In this document: positions 11,274 through 23,903 of the stretch, in pieces | Position numbering within the stretch: position 1 is the stretch's first letter | Layout of the letters: each line of letters begins with the position of its first letter | NCBI RefSeq assembly: GCF_932294415.1 | Contig: NC_065537.1 | Span: forward strand, 68,338,290 to 68,402,289 | Length of the DNA: 64,000 nt | From: Quercus robur | Lineage: Eukaryota > Streptophyta > Magnoliopsida > Fagales > Fagaceae | Reading direction: 5' to 3' | Translations under genes and position numbers: made by a program | The notes under the pieces: model-generated | Database searches by the model: none | The model's input: only the letters and a program-made list of their open reading frames with translations | Told to the model about the DNA's origin: nothing

Positions 11274-14200
11274 CTATTGCACAAGTAGAGGATTTAGGAG
11301 ATTGTTGATAGCTAAGAGAAGCAGTATGATATATGTGACAAACCCAAGAAAGCTAACAGTTATAGCACCGATTATATGGTTACAGTATTGTGGAGCAAGC
11401 CCACAAATACCTCTCCACCCTGCATGAAAATTTCCATTCCTTCCCAGGCAAATAGCTGACAAGGCAGCTGAATTGCTTGAAGCAAGTAGCACCATCAACA
11501 TCTAAAAAAATAAAAAGAAAATTAAAGAACAACCCATTAGCTAAAATCATATATGTAGAGCACCGTAAAAGTTAATTCTTCCAATACTGAAGAGAATATA
11601 AAGCTCTAGGAAAATAAATAAGGATGGATAAAAAGAAGAAGATTCAATCATTTGTTCTAATATGTTTAAGCAGGCACCTCAATTAGTTTTTTTGTGTAGG
11701 CAGGAATTAAAATTTCAATTTCTTATTTGACAATAAAATACTTTACCAATTGAGTTAAACATTCTTAAGACTATAGTAAAGCATTTTTTAAAAACCAAAC
11801 ACAAGAAATTAAATAATCTATAGTCTATAATATAAATAGCATGGACCAAGTTATTTTTGTTGATTATTTCTAAGAGTTATATATTTTTTAATTTTCTTTA
11901 AATTCAATAACAATTCCCTCTAAACCCCCTTATATTAATTTTGTCAAATTATAATTAATAAATATCTATTAATGAACTGTTACAATTATCAAATTTAGTA
12001 CTTATTTAGAAGAAAGAAGATTATATAAAATTGTAATAAAGAAAAACCATTACCGCATCAATTACCCCAACTAATCGCCACAACAAACTTTATTGCAAAG
12101 CTGTAAACACATACTATGACATTCACAATTAAAAGGCACCTATAGCATGCAAGTTATCAATCACAAGAGTTAAACAAGTAATTGTTAAGAGAAAGTATCT
12201 CCTAAGCTGGTTTCATAAGACCTATGTCTCACTGAATTCGTCAACAAGACAAATGTCTCATAAAACCGGCGCACAGAAGATTTTTCCAAGTATTAACCAT
12301 GGAAGAGTGGAAGTAGTATGACTTACATGTAGCACATCAAATTGCTGTATCCAACTTGAATAGTGTTGAGAGCCATTTGTAGAAGCCCAGGCAGACAGAA
12401 AGAAAGCCCAATAGTGAGGGCTACAAAGAATTGACAAAATAGATAGCAAAAACCCATTAGGCCCAAGCGGCAGGAATAATGGATCACAGGCCCAACAAAT
12501 AAATAAATGGGTCTTGAAGAGGCAAGCGGGCTCAAAGAAGCTAGGAAAGAAAGAAATAGCATCTCATGGGTAGTGTATGAGATAGAAAAGTGAGAAAGGG
12601 CCGCCGCAGGCCCAAGGCAATGCAAACTAAGAAAGTAAAGGGTTTATGGCAGGCCTATGAACCCCAAATATAAGAATAAGGTTATTGGGCCGAAGAAGCC
12701 CAATGAAGTTAGTAAAAAGCCCATGGGAGTGTGGAATTAGCAAACGGACCGAGGAAGCCCAAAGAAAGCAATCGGGCCGTGGATGCCCAAAGGAAAGCCC
12801 AAAGGGACATAGGAGCCCATGAGTAAAAGCAAAACAGTACCCATGACAGGCCACTGAGAAAAGGGATAAACGGCTGGCCCAAAAAAAGGTACAGCAGGAT
12901 TAAGTTATTACGGCAGGAATAACAGTTCAACATTGCAGGAAATAAAGAAAATCAAGAGTGGGCCAAAGAAATGTAAGGTCCATCATCATACAAAGCCCAG
13001 CTCTTGAATGGAGCGGGAAACCAAAGAAAAGCCCACATGAAAGATCAGAAAACACAGACGGAAAGTCTCCAGATCACGGCAGACGCATGAGCAGCAGGCA
13101 GACTCTTGGACATATCTGAAAGGAAAGCACGCGCAAGGCCCAAGCACCACCAGCCTGTACCCAGCCAATATAGGACATGGTGGGGCCATGGGCCAGAGGT
13201 AAGAGGTAAAGGGGGTATGGTTTGGTGGTGGGGAGAAGGGAAAATATCTATTTTGCAGCTCCTGCCCAAGCCCTTTTGGGAGGTACGTCCTGCTGGGATG
13301 GCAGACCACTCAAAAGAGGCAAGTTTGAGGGGGAACCATTGGGTACATACCTTGAGAATAGAGAGAGAAAGCATTTATACCGTGGCAGGAAAGAAGTGTT
13401 ACAATAGACTGAGGAACGAAACAAACCTGCCTCTGTCTGGCAAGGGTGAATGTCGCACAGACTTGGTGGTCGGCAAGTACGCCCAGACCAGACAGAAGCG
13501 GTTAAGGGGCAAAATGGTAAAAGATTGGTCACAGCAGGCACTATAAAAGGGCCCTTGCCGTGCCCTGAAAACATCATCGAAAAACATAGTATTTTTACGG
13601 AGTGAAAAGAAAAACAGAGTAAAAAGAAGAGAAAAAAGATAAGAAAGAAAATAGAGAAGAAAAGAGAGAAAATTAAGGAAAAATGAGAGGTAATACAGTG
13701 GGCATGCACCAGTAGATCGGTTTCCCTCTCTCCCCCTTCAAATCTTGCTCTCTTCCAAAACGTAAACAATGACTCCTTTTTTGGGCAATAACCATTCAGG
13801 TCCGACTTCCTCAAAACCATTAATCTCCACGGCAGGATCCTTTCCTGGGAGATTATTTGCATTGAGAATAGTCATTCTCCCCTCTTTGGCCTTGCTTCGG
13901 CAGACTGAATTAAAAAACTTGATTTATGCTCATTCTGGATTAGTTTATGATATTTTCTTTCTCCTTTACTTTTCTCTGTGCAATGACATTATCATAATTG
14001 TAATCGTGCTTTATAAGTAGGGATTACATAGCCATTTATTTAAATAGTCAGAATACTCTGTTTTGGTTATTATTATTATATCTGTCTGCTGTAACTCGTC
14101 TGCAACAGTTCTGCTTGCCATAAGTTTACTCCTAGCAGACAAGGCATAAGTTTATGCACAAATTGGCTCAAGTAGAGTTACAATTGGACCAGCCCCAACT

Positions 14201-14419
14201 CCCTTACTCAGAAATATTCGGGTCCATCACCGCAGGAGACAGCCCAGCCCAACACACCATACACAAAAAAAGGCCCCTACAAATAGAAACACTAACATTG
14301 GAGAAGTGAACTAACTGACGAGCTGTAGCCAAAGCTAAAGATGCAGAAAGGGTTGAAACACAACCTGTGATCCTTAGTCCACAAGTACATGGATTTTTTG
14401 CAGTCATGGATGGAGCCAT
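11274..14419 (-). pseudogene. CASP-like protein gene, second copy, disrupted
   Basis: Same three-exon gene as 4201-5474. Exon 3 (11501-11274) is intact and encodes 75 residues. Exon 2 (about 12145-12055) has lost 17 nt (the sequence around ttcttaggaagaagatta of the intact copy), which shifts the frame. Exon 1 is split by a 1.9-kb LTR: its start lies at 14419 or 14407 to 14287 and its last 37 nt at 12363-12327. Both lesions prevent a full product. A MITE also sits in its 5' flank. The remaining splice sites look conserved, so the loss may be fairly recent. It could still be transcribed. Confidence 0.8.
12364..14281 (+). mobile_element. Solo LTR (about 1.9 kb), plus orientation, inserted in CASP-like exon 1
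   Basis: The 1918-bp insert is flanked by the direct repeat AATAG (12359-12363 and 14282-14286). Its ends are TGTTGAGAGCC and GGCCCCTACA. The intact gene copy shows the empty site as ttgaatagaaacattg. A TATA box TATAAAAG lies at 13542-13549 and begins the presumed transcript start region. It belongs to the same family as 9126-11037 but in the opposite orientation. The 204-codon minus-strand frame at 13248-13862 lies inside the LTR and resembles no protein I know. Confidence 0.87.
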
Positions 14420-14562
14420 AATGAGCTTTCAGCAAGAGAAAACCTATTTGTTCTAACATGTACTCAAAACCCTTTTTGTTTTTGGCCGAAGAAAAACTCT
14501 ATTTTAATGAGAAAACCTATTTGTTTTCACGTAGTCCTAATACAAGTGGAACTAAAACTTTA

Positions 14563-14818
14563 GAGGCTGTTTGGATTTGTTATTTCCATAACTCATAACT
14601 CTGTTTTCATAACTCATAACTCAAAAATGGTGAGACCCATGGTTGAGAAGTCTGTTTGGTTTTTGTTTCCATCACTCAATTCTCTGATTTTTGAGTGATG
14701 AGTTATGAAAACTGAAAACACATAAATGTGTTTTCAGTTTCCATAACTCTGTTTTCAATGGCATTTCTGTAATTAACCCACAACTTTTCAATGTTCAGTC
14801 GCAATGTTGGACTTTTTT

Positions 14819-14874
<56 letters not shown>

Positions 14875-15053
14875 TATAAAAAACAAAGTAACAGCAGAAC
14901 TGAGTGATGAGTGCCAAACGGGTGGAATTGGAGAAATTGGGGTATTTTAAGCGATAAGTGACGAGTGACGAGTGACAAAAATTGAGTGAGGACTGAGGAG
15001 TTATAAGTGATGAAAAAAAAAAAAAAAAAAAAAACAAACAAACAAACAGCCCC
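14563..15053. mobile_element. Tourist-like (PIF/Harbinger) MITE
   Basis: A 491-bp element flanked by TTA (14560-14562 and 15054-15056). Its termini are GAGGCTGTTTG and, reverse-complemented, GGGGCTGTTTG. The other array units show the empty site (aactttaatagctgtc). Subterminal repeats of cataactc/gagttatg type are numerous. A pure T-run of about 50 nt (14821-14870) and an A-run near 15013-15034 lie inside. TTA duplication plus a GGGCTGTTTG terminus is typical of the superfamily. Confidence 0.8.
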
Positions 15054-15208
15054 TTAATAATTGTCGGCCACACGTTCAGAACATTAGAATTGGGCCTCAC
15101 TCTTCTTCTTCTTCTTCTTTTCCCCCTTTTCTTTTCTTCACTCCTTGTTGGGCTTGCCGAGCCTGTGCTTGTGTAAGTCGTTCTCTTGGACTATGTATGC
15201 TGTCTGTA

Positions 15209-17120
15209 ACCCAAACTCCAACTTTGTTGATCCAAGATACTGCAATGAGTAAAAGAACAGTTTGGGCCGAAAAGTAAATATGTACTGTTCAAAGCTACTA
15301 CTAGGACCTCAGACCAAGTCCAAAAGTTGATCCCTTCAAGAGATTTCTCAGTTTTGTACATTAAATTGGGTCTACTAAAACCATTAACCAAAAAAAAAAA
15401 AAAAAGATTTAAAAAAAAAAATAAGTTATTATATAATTTTAACTTATGACATCTACTACATAATGATTACTTTTTATCATTAGACTAAAATACTAACCAA
15501 TATATCATATAAGGCGACAGGGAAACAAACCAGCATATGTATTAGCTCAATATAAAAGTTACGTATTTCATATCAAAAAATAAAATACTAATCAATTTTT
15601 TTGGTGTAGACCAAGTTCGAACCTAAAATCTCTTATTAAAGGACAAGAAATGCTACCACCTAAATCTAAAAAATTACCATAAAATCCAGGATGTTATGAA
15701 AGCATGAAGAAAAGTAAATCTTGTTACTGCCTATTTCTCCGCTTAGAAAAGGCTTATGTGAGTTTTGTTCTCGTTCTCTGAGCTTTTTCTATATGTTCTC
15801 CATTTTTTTTATTTTTTGCTTTTATCAATCTTATAAGCTAGATGATTCAAGGATCTAGTTATATGAAGGAAAAAAAAAAAAAAAAACAGTATGAGGACAG
15901 GAACGGTAGTTTTTTTATGACTAACAACCAAATGAGTGTGATTGCCACATCATGCAAAAATTGCCAGATAAACATACTTGATATTCGACACATGGAGAGC
16001 AGAGTTTTAGTTAAATTTTGCTGTCCAAGTGCTGAATTCAATACTATTCCTAGAATTCATGATAAACTTCAAATATATGACAAAAGATTAAGCCGTGATT
16101 GCATACTATTACAATTTATTTCAGAAATTTCTACCTAAAAAAAAAAAAAAACAATTTAGTTTTGAAACTTTCAATTACTATATTTTATCTTTCAAGGTTT
16201 AGACTAAAATAAAATTGTTAGGTTTCGTCCAAACTCCAAAGTCCCCTAACGAATTCATTTAATTCTAAACTCAAGGAAGTCAAAACCACAAGAGGTAATT
16301 TTTTTATTCAAAAAATGCAAAATCTATTCATTTATAATTTGGACAGAATCCTAATAATTTTATTTTAATCTTAATTTTCAATAGCCAAATATAACAATTG
16401 AAAATTTATTAACTAAATTGTGATGGGTTTAACCACAAAGAGGTATTACCCAATAAAAATTCACTAATATGTTACCTAAATGGACAAAGCTTCTGTTTAG
16501 TGCATTAGACGAGATACAAGATCGACATGTGATTAATTTTAAATGAGATACAAAATTGACATATGATCAATTTAAAACATGTGTCGTGTCTATGTCACAT
16601 TCAGTGTATTAAAATTAAAACACAGGGTACAAGCCAAATCCCTGCCAAAATACCCTAATCAAATCCTCCACCTTGTTTTAATATAGGAGGTTTCATTCCA
16701 AATCTTCTGTACGGATATGGAGATTTTCTGGCAACTTGGCTTCATGACACCCACTCACAGAAAGAAAAACAACTTTACAAAATCCCACTTTTTTTTCAGT
16801 ACCTATGAAACAGTCCAAGTCCAGCCCAAAATGTGCACGAAAAAGATTACAGTCCACAAGTAGCCCACTCAAAATCCACCACAAAAAACTGGAAAACAAA
16901 AATCTCTCTATACCTCTCTCTGTCTCTGTGTTCCAACTCTCAAACTTCACCACCACTCCAACCCCAAGAAAGAAAGAAAGAAAGAAAGAAAGAAACTCAC
17001 AAACTTTTCCAACAAAACAAAACAAACCCACTTCCAAGTTTTCATTTTTTTTTCCTCTCAAAGTGTACTTTCTGAGCTGATAGGCCTGATATAGTTTTAT
17101 ATCTTTAAAACTTTTCAAGA
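15209..17120 (+). promoter_or_regulatory. MPH1 upstream region and 5' leader (third array unit)
   Basis: This is the third copy of the duplicated intergenic block and the only one still joined to MPH1. The leader begins around 16860-16900 (tagcccactcaaaatccacc), carries CT-rich and (GAAA)n tracts (16968-16995), and runs to the ATG at 17121. The exact transcription start cannot be read; it is inferred from the leader-like CT-rich tract. Confidence 0.6.
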
Positions 17121-20100
17121 ATGGCCTGTGCATTACAAGCAGTGGTAGCTGCAGCCAATACCTGCACTTTCCCAACTCAAAGGTTCTTCAACACCAAGTA
17201 CCATAGTGTCAGTAAGCGAAATTCCAGCCTTTTTTTCAGAGTCAGAGCTTCCACTGAAGAAGACCCTGACTGCAATGATGAAGAGTGTGCTCCTGATAAG
17301 GAGGTGGGTCTTCTTTCTTACTAGGATTATCCTTTACTTCTATTTCTTGCTATTTTTTTTTTTTTTTTTTTTTTTTTGTCTTTAATCACTGGGACTAACT
17401 GCAATTATCCCATGTTCAATTATGATTTTTTCCATATATTTAAACTGTTAAGAAATTGTGAATTTAATCATTTAACTATTATTTTAACAGTATCTCCTCT
17501 TGTTTATGCACTGTCTGGTGTAGACAAATGATTATAGGAAAAGTATTAGAATTCAGGAACTCTTTTTTGTGAAGAAATTATAAGTGATTGAAGTTTATAT
17601 TTTTGGAAAGAGAATTTAGAAGTAGAATGGATTTGTTGCATTAAAAATTGTTTATAGATGGTCCATTTAAGGAAAAGTTGGCCTCATATTCTGATTTATC
17701 TATGGGTTGATATGTTTAAGGCTTGTTTTCTAACTTGTGTTTCTTCAAGTGATTTCATGATTCTGGAAAAAAGGCTTTTTAGAAAACCAATTCGAATTCT
17801 TTCAGGGTTTTGGAAATTAGCTGTAATGATATTTTTGTGTGTGCGCTCTCCCGCCTGCAAAGTGATGGAATTTTTTAAGGAAATAAACCATTAATGTAAG
17901 ATGCCATGCCTGTGCAGCTGCCTAATCCATAGTTTGGTATATATATACAAATAGTGCAAAACATATTGAATAAATGTGATAAATTTAGCTTTTGTGCTTG
18001 ATAAAAAGTTGTGTATCTTGTGTACATAATTTTATGATTTTTATTATAATGTTCTTATTAAAATTTAAGTCCTGTTTTATCAATAAATAAAAATGAACAA
18101 CTGTAGGATAGGTGAGATTTTTCCTGGATGTTTTGTTTAAACTTTGTTTCCAGCTTCCAAATGTTTGTGTTTTGTTGGTTAGTTGGGGTGGGGGACATGG
18201 AAAGAGGTGTCTAGTGCAAAGAAGCAGTTCTTGTAATGCCCTTTGTTGTGGTGCTTGTGTGAGTAGTGAATCACTCATTGCAAAGTAGGGGCAAAAAGTA
18301 AGGATCAATAGACATGATTGGGTCCAGTCTGCAGATTTAAACTTTTAGATTTAAGGTGGTGTCTCAATATATGTATAACTCTCCAAGTTGCTTACCTTGT
18401 CTTGACAATTGTTCTTGTCTAATCTACCACATATGCCATTGGCATAAAGGCCTTAGGAGTGAATGCTATGTTCCTAGCTTAATAAGGTGGTAATCGATAT
18501 CGATGTCAGTGCCAAAGTGATGTAGAAAACTCACTTCCTTATAAGATTTACATATTATGGGACCCTATACAGTATTTCATGCCAGAGTCAAGATTCACTT
18601 TTGTTTTTCTCCTCAAGGTGAAATGGCTTTTTATGTAAAACTTGTTATGCATATTTTTATATTGCATAAAAAAAAGAACCTGTTTATTTACTAATATCAC
18701 TCTGCCTACTTTCATCAATTGTGCAATTTATGTTTTTACCCAAAATCAAGAGCAATTGATATGCAGGGCACTGCACAAACTAATGAGGAACAACTGGGTA
18801 TTTATCTTCACTCAACATAATAAATTTAATGTTTTGCTAATGGAAAAATTAGGTTGGGAAGATTAGCGGGGAGTGGTTAGCTGGGGAGAAGACCAGAGTG
18901 GTTGGAACATATCCGCCCCGCAAGAAAGGTTGGACAGGCTATGTTGAGAAAGACACTGCTGGGCAAACAAACATATATTCAGTTGAGGTTGGTTATTTTG
19001 AGCTCTTTCTATTTTCAAGTTATTTTTTTAATTCTTTTTTTACTGTAGTAGATTTTGTAATTAAAAACAAAAAGGAGAATTAAGGAGAGAGAGACCTTTA
19101 TGCAAATATTTAGTTAGGTTTTATATTTGAGGATGATCCACTATATTTTGTAATCAAACAAAATCAAGATGGTTGCCTTGGCAAAAAATCAATGTTAATC
19201 AGCAAACATAGTTCTCACACAGTTGATCACTTCTCCCAGTCAGGAAAATCATAGTACCTGAAATTTTTTCATTTAATTTCATCAAGCTTGTCATCTGCAC
19301 GCGTTGAAAGAAATTCAAAGATTTTCCAGGATATATCTGCCTCTCATATTTATAAGTTCCTCGTGAACTGGACATTTCCTTAAAATTGATGTATTTTAAG
19401 AGCTTTTAGTTCTGGCATAGGACTGTAGGAGGAGAACTGGTTGATTCGTGAAAATGACAAAATCTCCTATCCTTACTCTGCCATCATTACAATTTCTTTC
19501 TGAGGCTTGCATTAGAGCATGGCAGTTCTCTCTTTTGTGATAAAAAAAAAAAAAAGTTTAGTACAATTCTAATTATTCATACACTTTCACAAGGCAACAT
19601 ACAGTACAAGTTGAACTTTTGCAAAAAAAAAATTTTCAACCTTTTTAACATTTTGATTCATGAGTCATTTGATTTGTCTTAGAAGCAAACCCCAAACTTA
19701 GAGGGCGGAAAGTGCATTTTAGCCAATAAAAAACTACACTCAAACACCACAAATGTTTGGGTTGAGAAACAAGGGAAACCTTTTGGTTTTTGTGTTTTCC
19801 CCTCCTTCAGATACTTTAACCCCCTGTTGTTGAAATATTGGGAGTAAGAAAATAAATGGTTGTTAACAGTTTTATGTGAAACTGTAACTACATTCACTAA
19901 TAATCTACAGACCAGGTCTATGCAGAAGGGAATGGTTATACCAAACATACAAATTTCAGTATTTCTAGGCTAACTAGGTTTTGTTTTAAGTAAAACAGTT
20001 TGTTTGTAACAATAAATTCAGCTTCTATTGGGTATATTGAGATGACATAATGTAACAGGGTTGACCACTAGCTCTCATATGATAAAAGCCACACAAGTGC

Positions 20101-20696
20101 TCAAGTTTCAGGGCACAGTGTCATCAGTGTAATCTCCCCTAGAAAAAATGAATTAATATGGATGCACACAGCATGTAGGACAAGAGCCCAATTAATTATT
20201 GCAGCCATCTGTTGTTATGGTTGTTCCTTCTTTCTTCTATCTCTGTCCTTATTATCTGCTTCTTTCTCAATTCTTCAATGTTATAGTCTGTTTCATCTAA
20301 TATCTTCTAAACCTTCTCCAGCCTACGGTTTACGTGGCAGAAAGTGCAATAAGCTCCGGAAATGCAGGTAAATCTGCTGATGGAGCTGAGAACTCAGCAG
20401 CAATTGCTGGTGGCCTTGCTCTCATCTCAATTGCTGCAGCTTCATCAATACTCCTTCAAGTTGGTAAAAACGAACCTCCTCAAGTGAAGACAATAGAATA
20501 CTCCGGGCCATCGCTTACTTATTATATCAACAAGTTTAAACCACAAGAAATGATTGAAGCCTCAGTGCCAAGCCAGGCTGAATCATCCTCATCTGTTCAG
20601 GTAGATAGCTCTGCAGAGGAAGTACCTCAGATTCAGGTAAACTCTGCACCGGATCTTCTGGAGCCTTCCACTTCAAGTGTGAGAACCGTCTCGTAG
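17121..20696 (+). CDS. MPH1: MPH1-type thylakoid protein (maintenance of PSII under high light)
   Basis: Exons 17121-17303, 18853-18987 and 20322-20696 join in phase 0 with GT-AG introns and give 230 residues. Residues 1 to about 48 form a Ser/Asn-rich plastid transit peptide ending near FRVRAS. An acidic stretch follows (EEDPDCNDEECAPDKE). The conserved core has GEWLAGEKTRVVGTYPPRKK and GWTGYVEKDTAGQTNIYSVE (about 62-106). One membrane segment lies near 132-153 (AAIAGGLALISIAAASSILL), then EYSGPSLTYYINKFKPQE and a Ser/Pro-rich tail. This is the layout of Arabidopsis At5g07020/MPH1, a thylakoid protein associated with PSII that protects it under strong light (recalled knowledge). It is the only complete copy beside the triplicated promoter. 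Introns hold poly-T and no other gene. Confidence 0.87.
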
Positions 20697-21614
20697 GAAA
20701 TTAAAGTTGGTATAATTTATTGAATTTTAAAAACTAACTGCAGATTTTTCTTTATATTATAAGATATGTAATTTTATAATTGAAGATATATTTCTGCAAC
20801 CTTATGAAGATGTATATCACTTTCACTACAAAGATGATTAGCAATACAGTTTTGTTTGTGCTAAAGAACATGTTACATGTCTTATATGTTTGAAAATTCT
20901 CTTGAAGGTGTATGTCTATTTGCAAGGTAGAAAGTAAGGTCTTAAAGAGCTAGATGTTCAGAATAAACAAACGATAAAGCAAGTAGTGATACTATAAACA
21001 AGAAGAGAAAGGACATGATAAATGAAAAAAGATGTATAGATTTTATTAGACACCATTTTTAGCTTGTCTTGCATCCCCTTCAAAATAGCTTAAATCTCAT
21101 AAAATTGTCTGACTCAACCAAAGACATCACATACGTGAAGATCAAATAATATCCACCCAAACACATATTTGAAGCCTAAACCATCCTCTAGAAATGGCAG
21201 GTAATAAATATCTTCCAGAATAAGTTTTTCATATCTTAGCCATTCTTCCTTGCCCTTGAAACCCTACGTCTGAGAATACGCTATGTTCTTGGCTTCTCCT
21301 TGAGAGGCTTTTACTCCATCGCAACTGCTTCTTTCTAAGCAATGCACAGTGCTTCTGAGAGCTTGTTGAAGTAATAAGGGGACTGAATCTCATTCAAGGC
21401 CTCCATTAACTTGGTGAAGTTGTAAAAGGAATCACTTTTATTTTTTTACTAAAAGTTGCAGCATGTGATGCAAAATTATGAAAACTGCGTACTTCTTTCC
21501 AAGACTACAGAAAATATCGAATTACCCCTTGTGTAATTCTTTGTCAATATTACCCAACTCAATTTCATTTTTGATTGATATTTTAAAATTTCCACCATGT
21601 TCTTGTCTTCTTAA
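20697..21614. other. MPH1 3' region and intergenic DNA
   Basis: AT-rich 3' UTR sequence with aataaa-like signals (near 20960) follows the TAG stop. Beyond about 21000 no coding frame or recognisable repeat is seen up to the hAT element. Confidence 0.4.
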
Positions 21615-22166
21615 TAGGCCTATCCATGGGTAAGGCTGGTTCGATTTTGGACCCAACTCGAACCCGACCCGCCAGTGTTGAGTGGAGGGCGGAGGGACCC
21701 AAAACCGACCGTCGACATCAATCGATCGAGTCAGTTTCAGGTTCGAGTGGGGTCGGTTTGGTTCGATCGGTATCTGGAATATGCAAAACATCACGAGAAA
21801 CTGCAAAAATTCGCCAGAAACTGCATTTTTCGTCGGAATCTGTAAATTTTTCATTGAAATTTACAAATTTTCGCTAAAAATTTCTAGGATTTAGCTAGAT
21901 CTGGCTAAATCTCATTAGATTTGGTCTAGATCTCGCCAGATCTGGCTTGATTTTGTCGAATTTAGCCGAATTTCTTATATAGAAACAGTCAGGTTTAGGT
22001 TGCTTAGGTTTTGGAGAAGCAAACCCACCACTCAACCCGTCAGCGTCAGTTCTTTGAATAAAAAACCCACCGTCGACCAACTGGGGCTTTGGTTCAAGCC
22101 AAAATCGAGTCAATGTCAGGCAAATTGGTCGGTTTTTTAGGCTCCAATCGGGTCTAGACACCCCTA
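21615..22166. mobile_element. hAT-type non-autonomous element
   Basis: A 552-bp element with an exact 8-bp target duplication CTTCTTAA (21607-21614 and 22167-22174). Its ends are TAGGCCTATCCA and, reverse-complemented, TAGGGGTGTCTA, an imperfect inverted repeat of the TAGGGGTGTC type. The interior is unusually GC-rich for this region, with many cgacc/ggtcg and tcgcca motifs in inverted order. No transposase frame is present. Confidence 0.75.
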
Positions 22167-22174
22167 CTTCTTAA

Positions 22175-23903
22175 CGAGCACACAATTTTGCACACAAAAT
22201 TTTGTATCAATTGAATGTTGTTTACTGTCCTATTTATAAATTATTCATGTTTTGTGTATAATTTTAAAACACAAAAATTTCCAATTTAAACATCGGATAA
22301 AATAGTTATTGATTATTTATAATCTTGAAATTTGCAAGTACATGGAGAAAATGAGAAAATGTAATCAAAATTGATTTGCAGTCAAACCATATGTTACTTA
22401 AATCCGACCCATATATATAATTAATTAATTTAGGAGATGTAATTATCTGATACAGGTTAACAAAATTCAACTATAGACGCTCATACCCTAAACTTCAAAG
22501 CCTTTTTAACACCCCAGAGGAAATAATAATAGTAGAACATAACTAAGAAATAAAAAAACAACAATTACAAAACCACAGTTCTAAAAAGAACTAAGATATA
22601 TGAAAAGCCTCCATTATCAAGATGGACATTGTCTTGGCCTATTAGTCTGTAAAGTTGAGTAAAATTCTTGTTTTCTAAGATACGCTAAATGATGAAGCCA
22701 AACGCCTAATCTTTTGAGAACTTTCTTTAAGTTATCACTGAGTGGCCAAGCTTGTTCATGGAACACGTTGAAGTTGATAGGAGAAAATTTTCTTCAATAG
22801 AAAGTCTTAAGGGTCATCAAGTCGATAAACAGTACATATCATTTTATTTCCCACCAAGTCATTATATAACTTAGTTGAACCAGTACAGTATCTCATAAAA
22901 AGGAACTGTCCTAAAAAATAACTATTTTGTGACACTATAAACTCATGCATGGTTGCTGATGGCCTTCTAGCCTGTTCGCTTGGCTCGCTGCCCTTCATTA
23001 GTTGAACCAGTACAAAAAAACTCATCTGGTGGACAGCAGCCACTGCAACACGATCATGCCTTCCCTCAATGAACCGTCTGTGACCCTTGAAATAGAAATT
23101 TCGACAGCCTACATGACCCTTGAAATAAATGTTTTATCTTTATGGAGGATTTGCAACCCCTGAAAAATTTTAAAATAAATAGAAGTACAAAAACTTTTTT
23201 TTAGGGTCTCCCAACCCTCAAAATAAGGTTTTTCTCTTTTTAAAAAATAAAAATAAAAAACCCCCACAACTATGCACATAGACTTCAAAGAACCACATAT
23301 TACAAAATCTATATTATACCAAAACACAATCAAACAAAATTCAATTAGCTTTCCAAATCACTAAATCCTTCACTCTTGAAGTTTATGGAGACATTTTCAC
23401 ATTAACCTAAAGGAACTTAGTATTTTAACTAGAGAATTCTGAAACTAATAAACTATTATACCCACCATCTTTAATAGCATGCTGAGAGTGTTCTCAAGGT
23501 CATTCCAAGCGATTAGAAGATGCTTCAATCACAAGTTCCCATTCGTTTGATGAGTCCCACGGTCCAGTATTCTGTCATTGTTGCCAATTACTTCTAAGGA
23601 TGCACGTGCTTTCATCTTGTCAGTTATCTGCAGCCAAAGATATACCCCTGCAACATGGAGAGTAATCATCAACTTGACACTATGTATAACACAAAACATA
23701 TAGTTTGTTCCACATATGTAAAGCCACTTAAAAGTCTCACACTCATGAAGGGGGCATCAGAAAAATAGAAGTGGTGGTTTGTGAATAATGAATAAGCTAA
23801 AAATACTAGTGAACATACAACATTTGGGCTTCAAATAACTGATGCAAACTAAAATTAAATCAAGTGAAACTAATTGTCACATTGAAAGGGTTAAGAATTA
23901 CAC
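22175..23903. other. Intergenic DNA, low-complexity and dispersed repeat traces
   Basis: 22190-22360 resembles the dispersed AT-rich repeat seen at 30180-30420 and 41850-42110. 22620-23660 reads like single-copy transcribed or intron sequence on the minus strand, but no frame can be assigned to a family. Confidence 0.35.

Noticed and set aside
13248-13862. 204-codon minus-strand frame, one of the longest in the window
   Set aside because: It lies wholly inside the solo LTR at 12364-14281 and crosses the TATA/leader region. The composition is Phe/Ser-rich from T-rich sequence, with no known domain.
14703-15100. Phe- and Lys-rich frames of up to 112 codons
   Set aside because: They are translations of homopolymer tracts in the Tourist-like MITE.
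16693-17175. 160-codon minus-strand frame over the MPH1 start
   Set aside because: Antisense to the MPH1 leader and first codons. Composition follows CT/GA-rich tracts.
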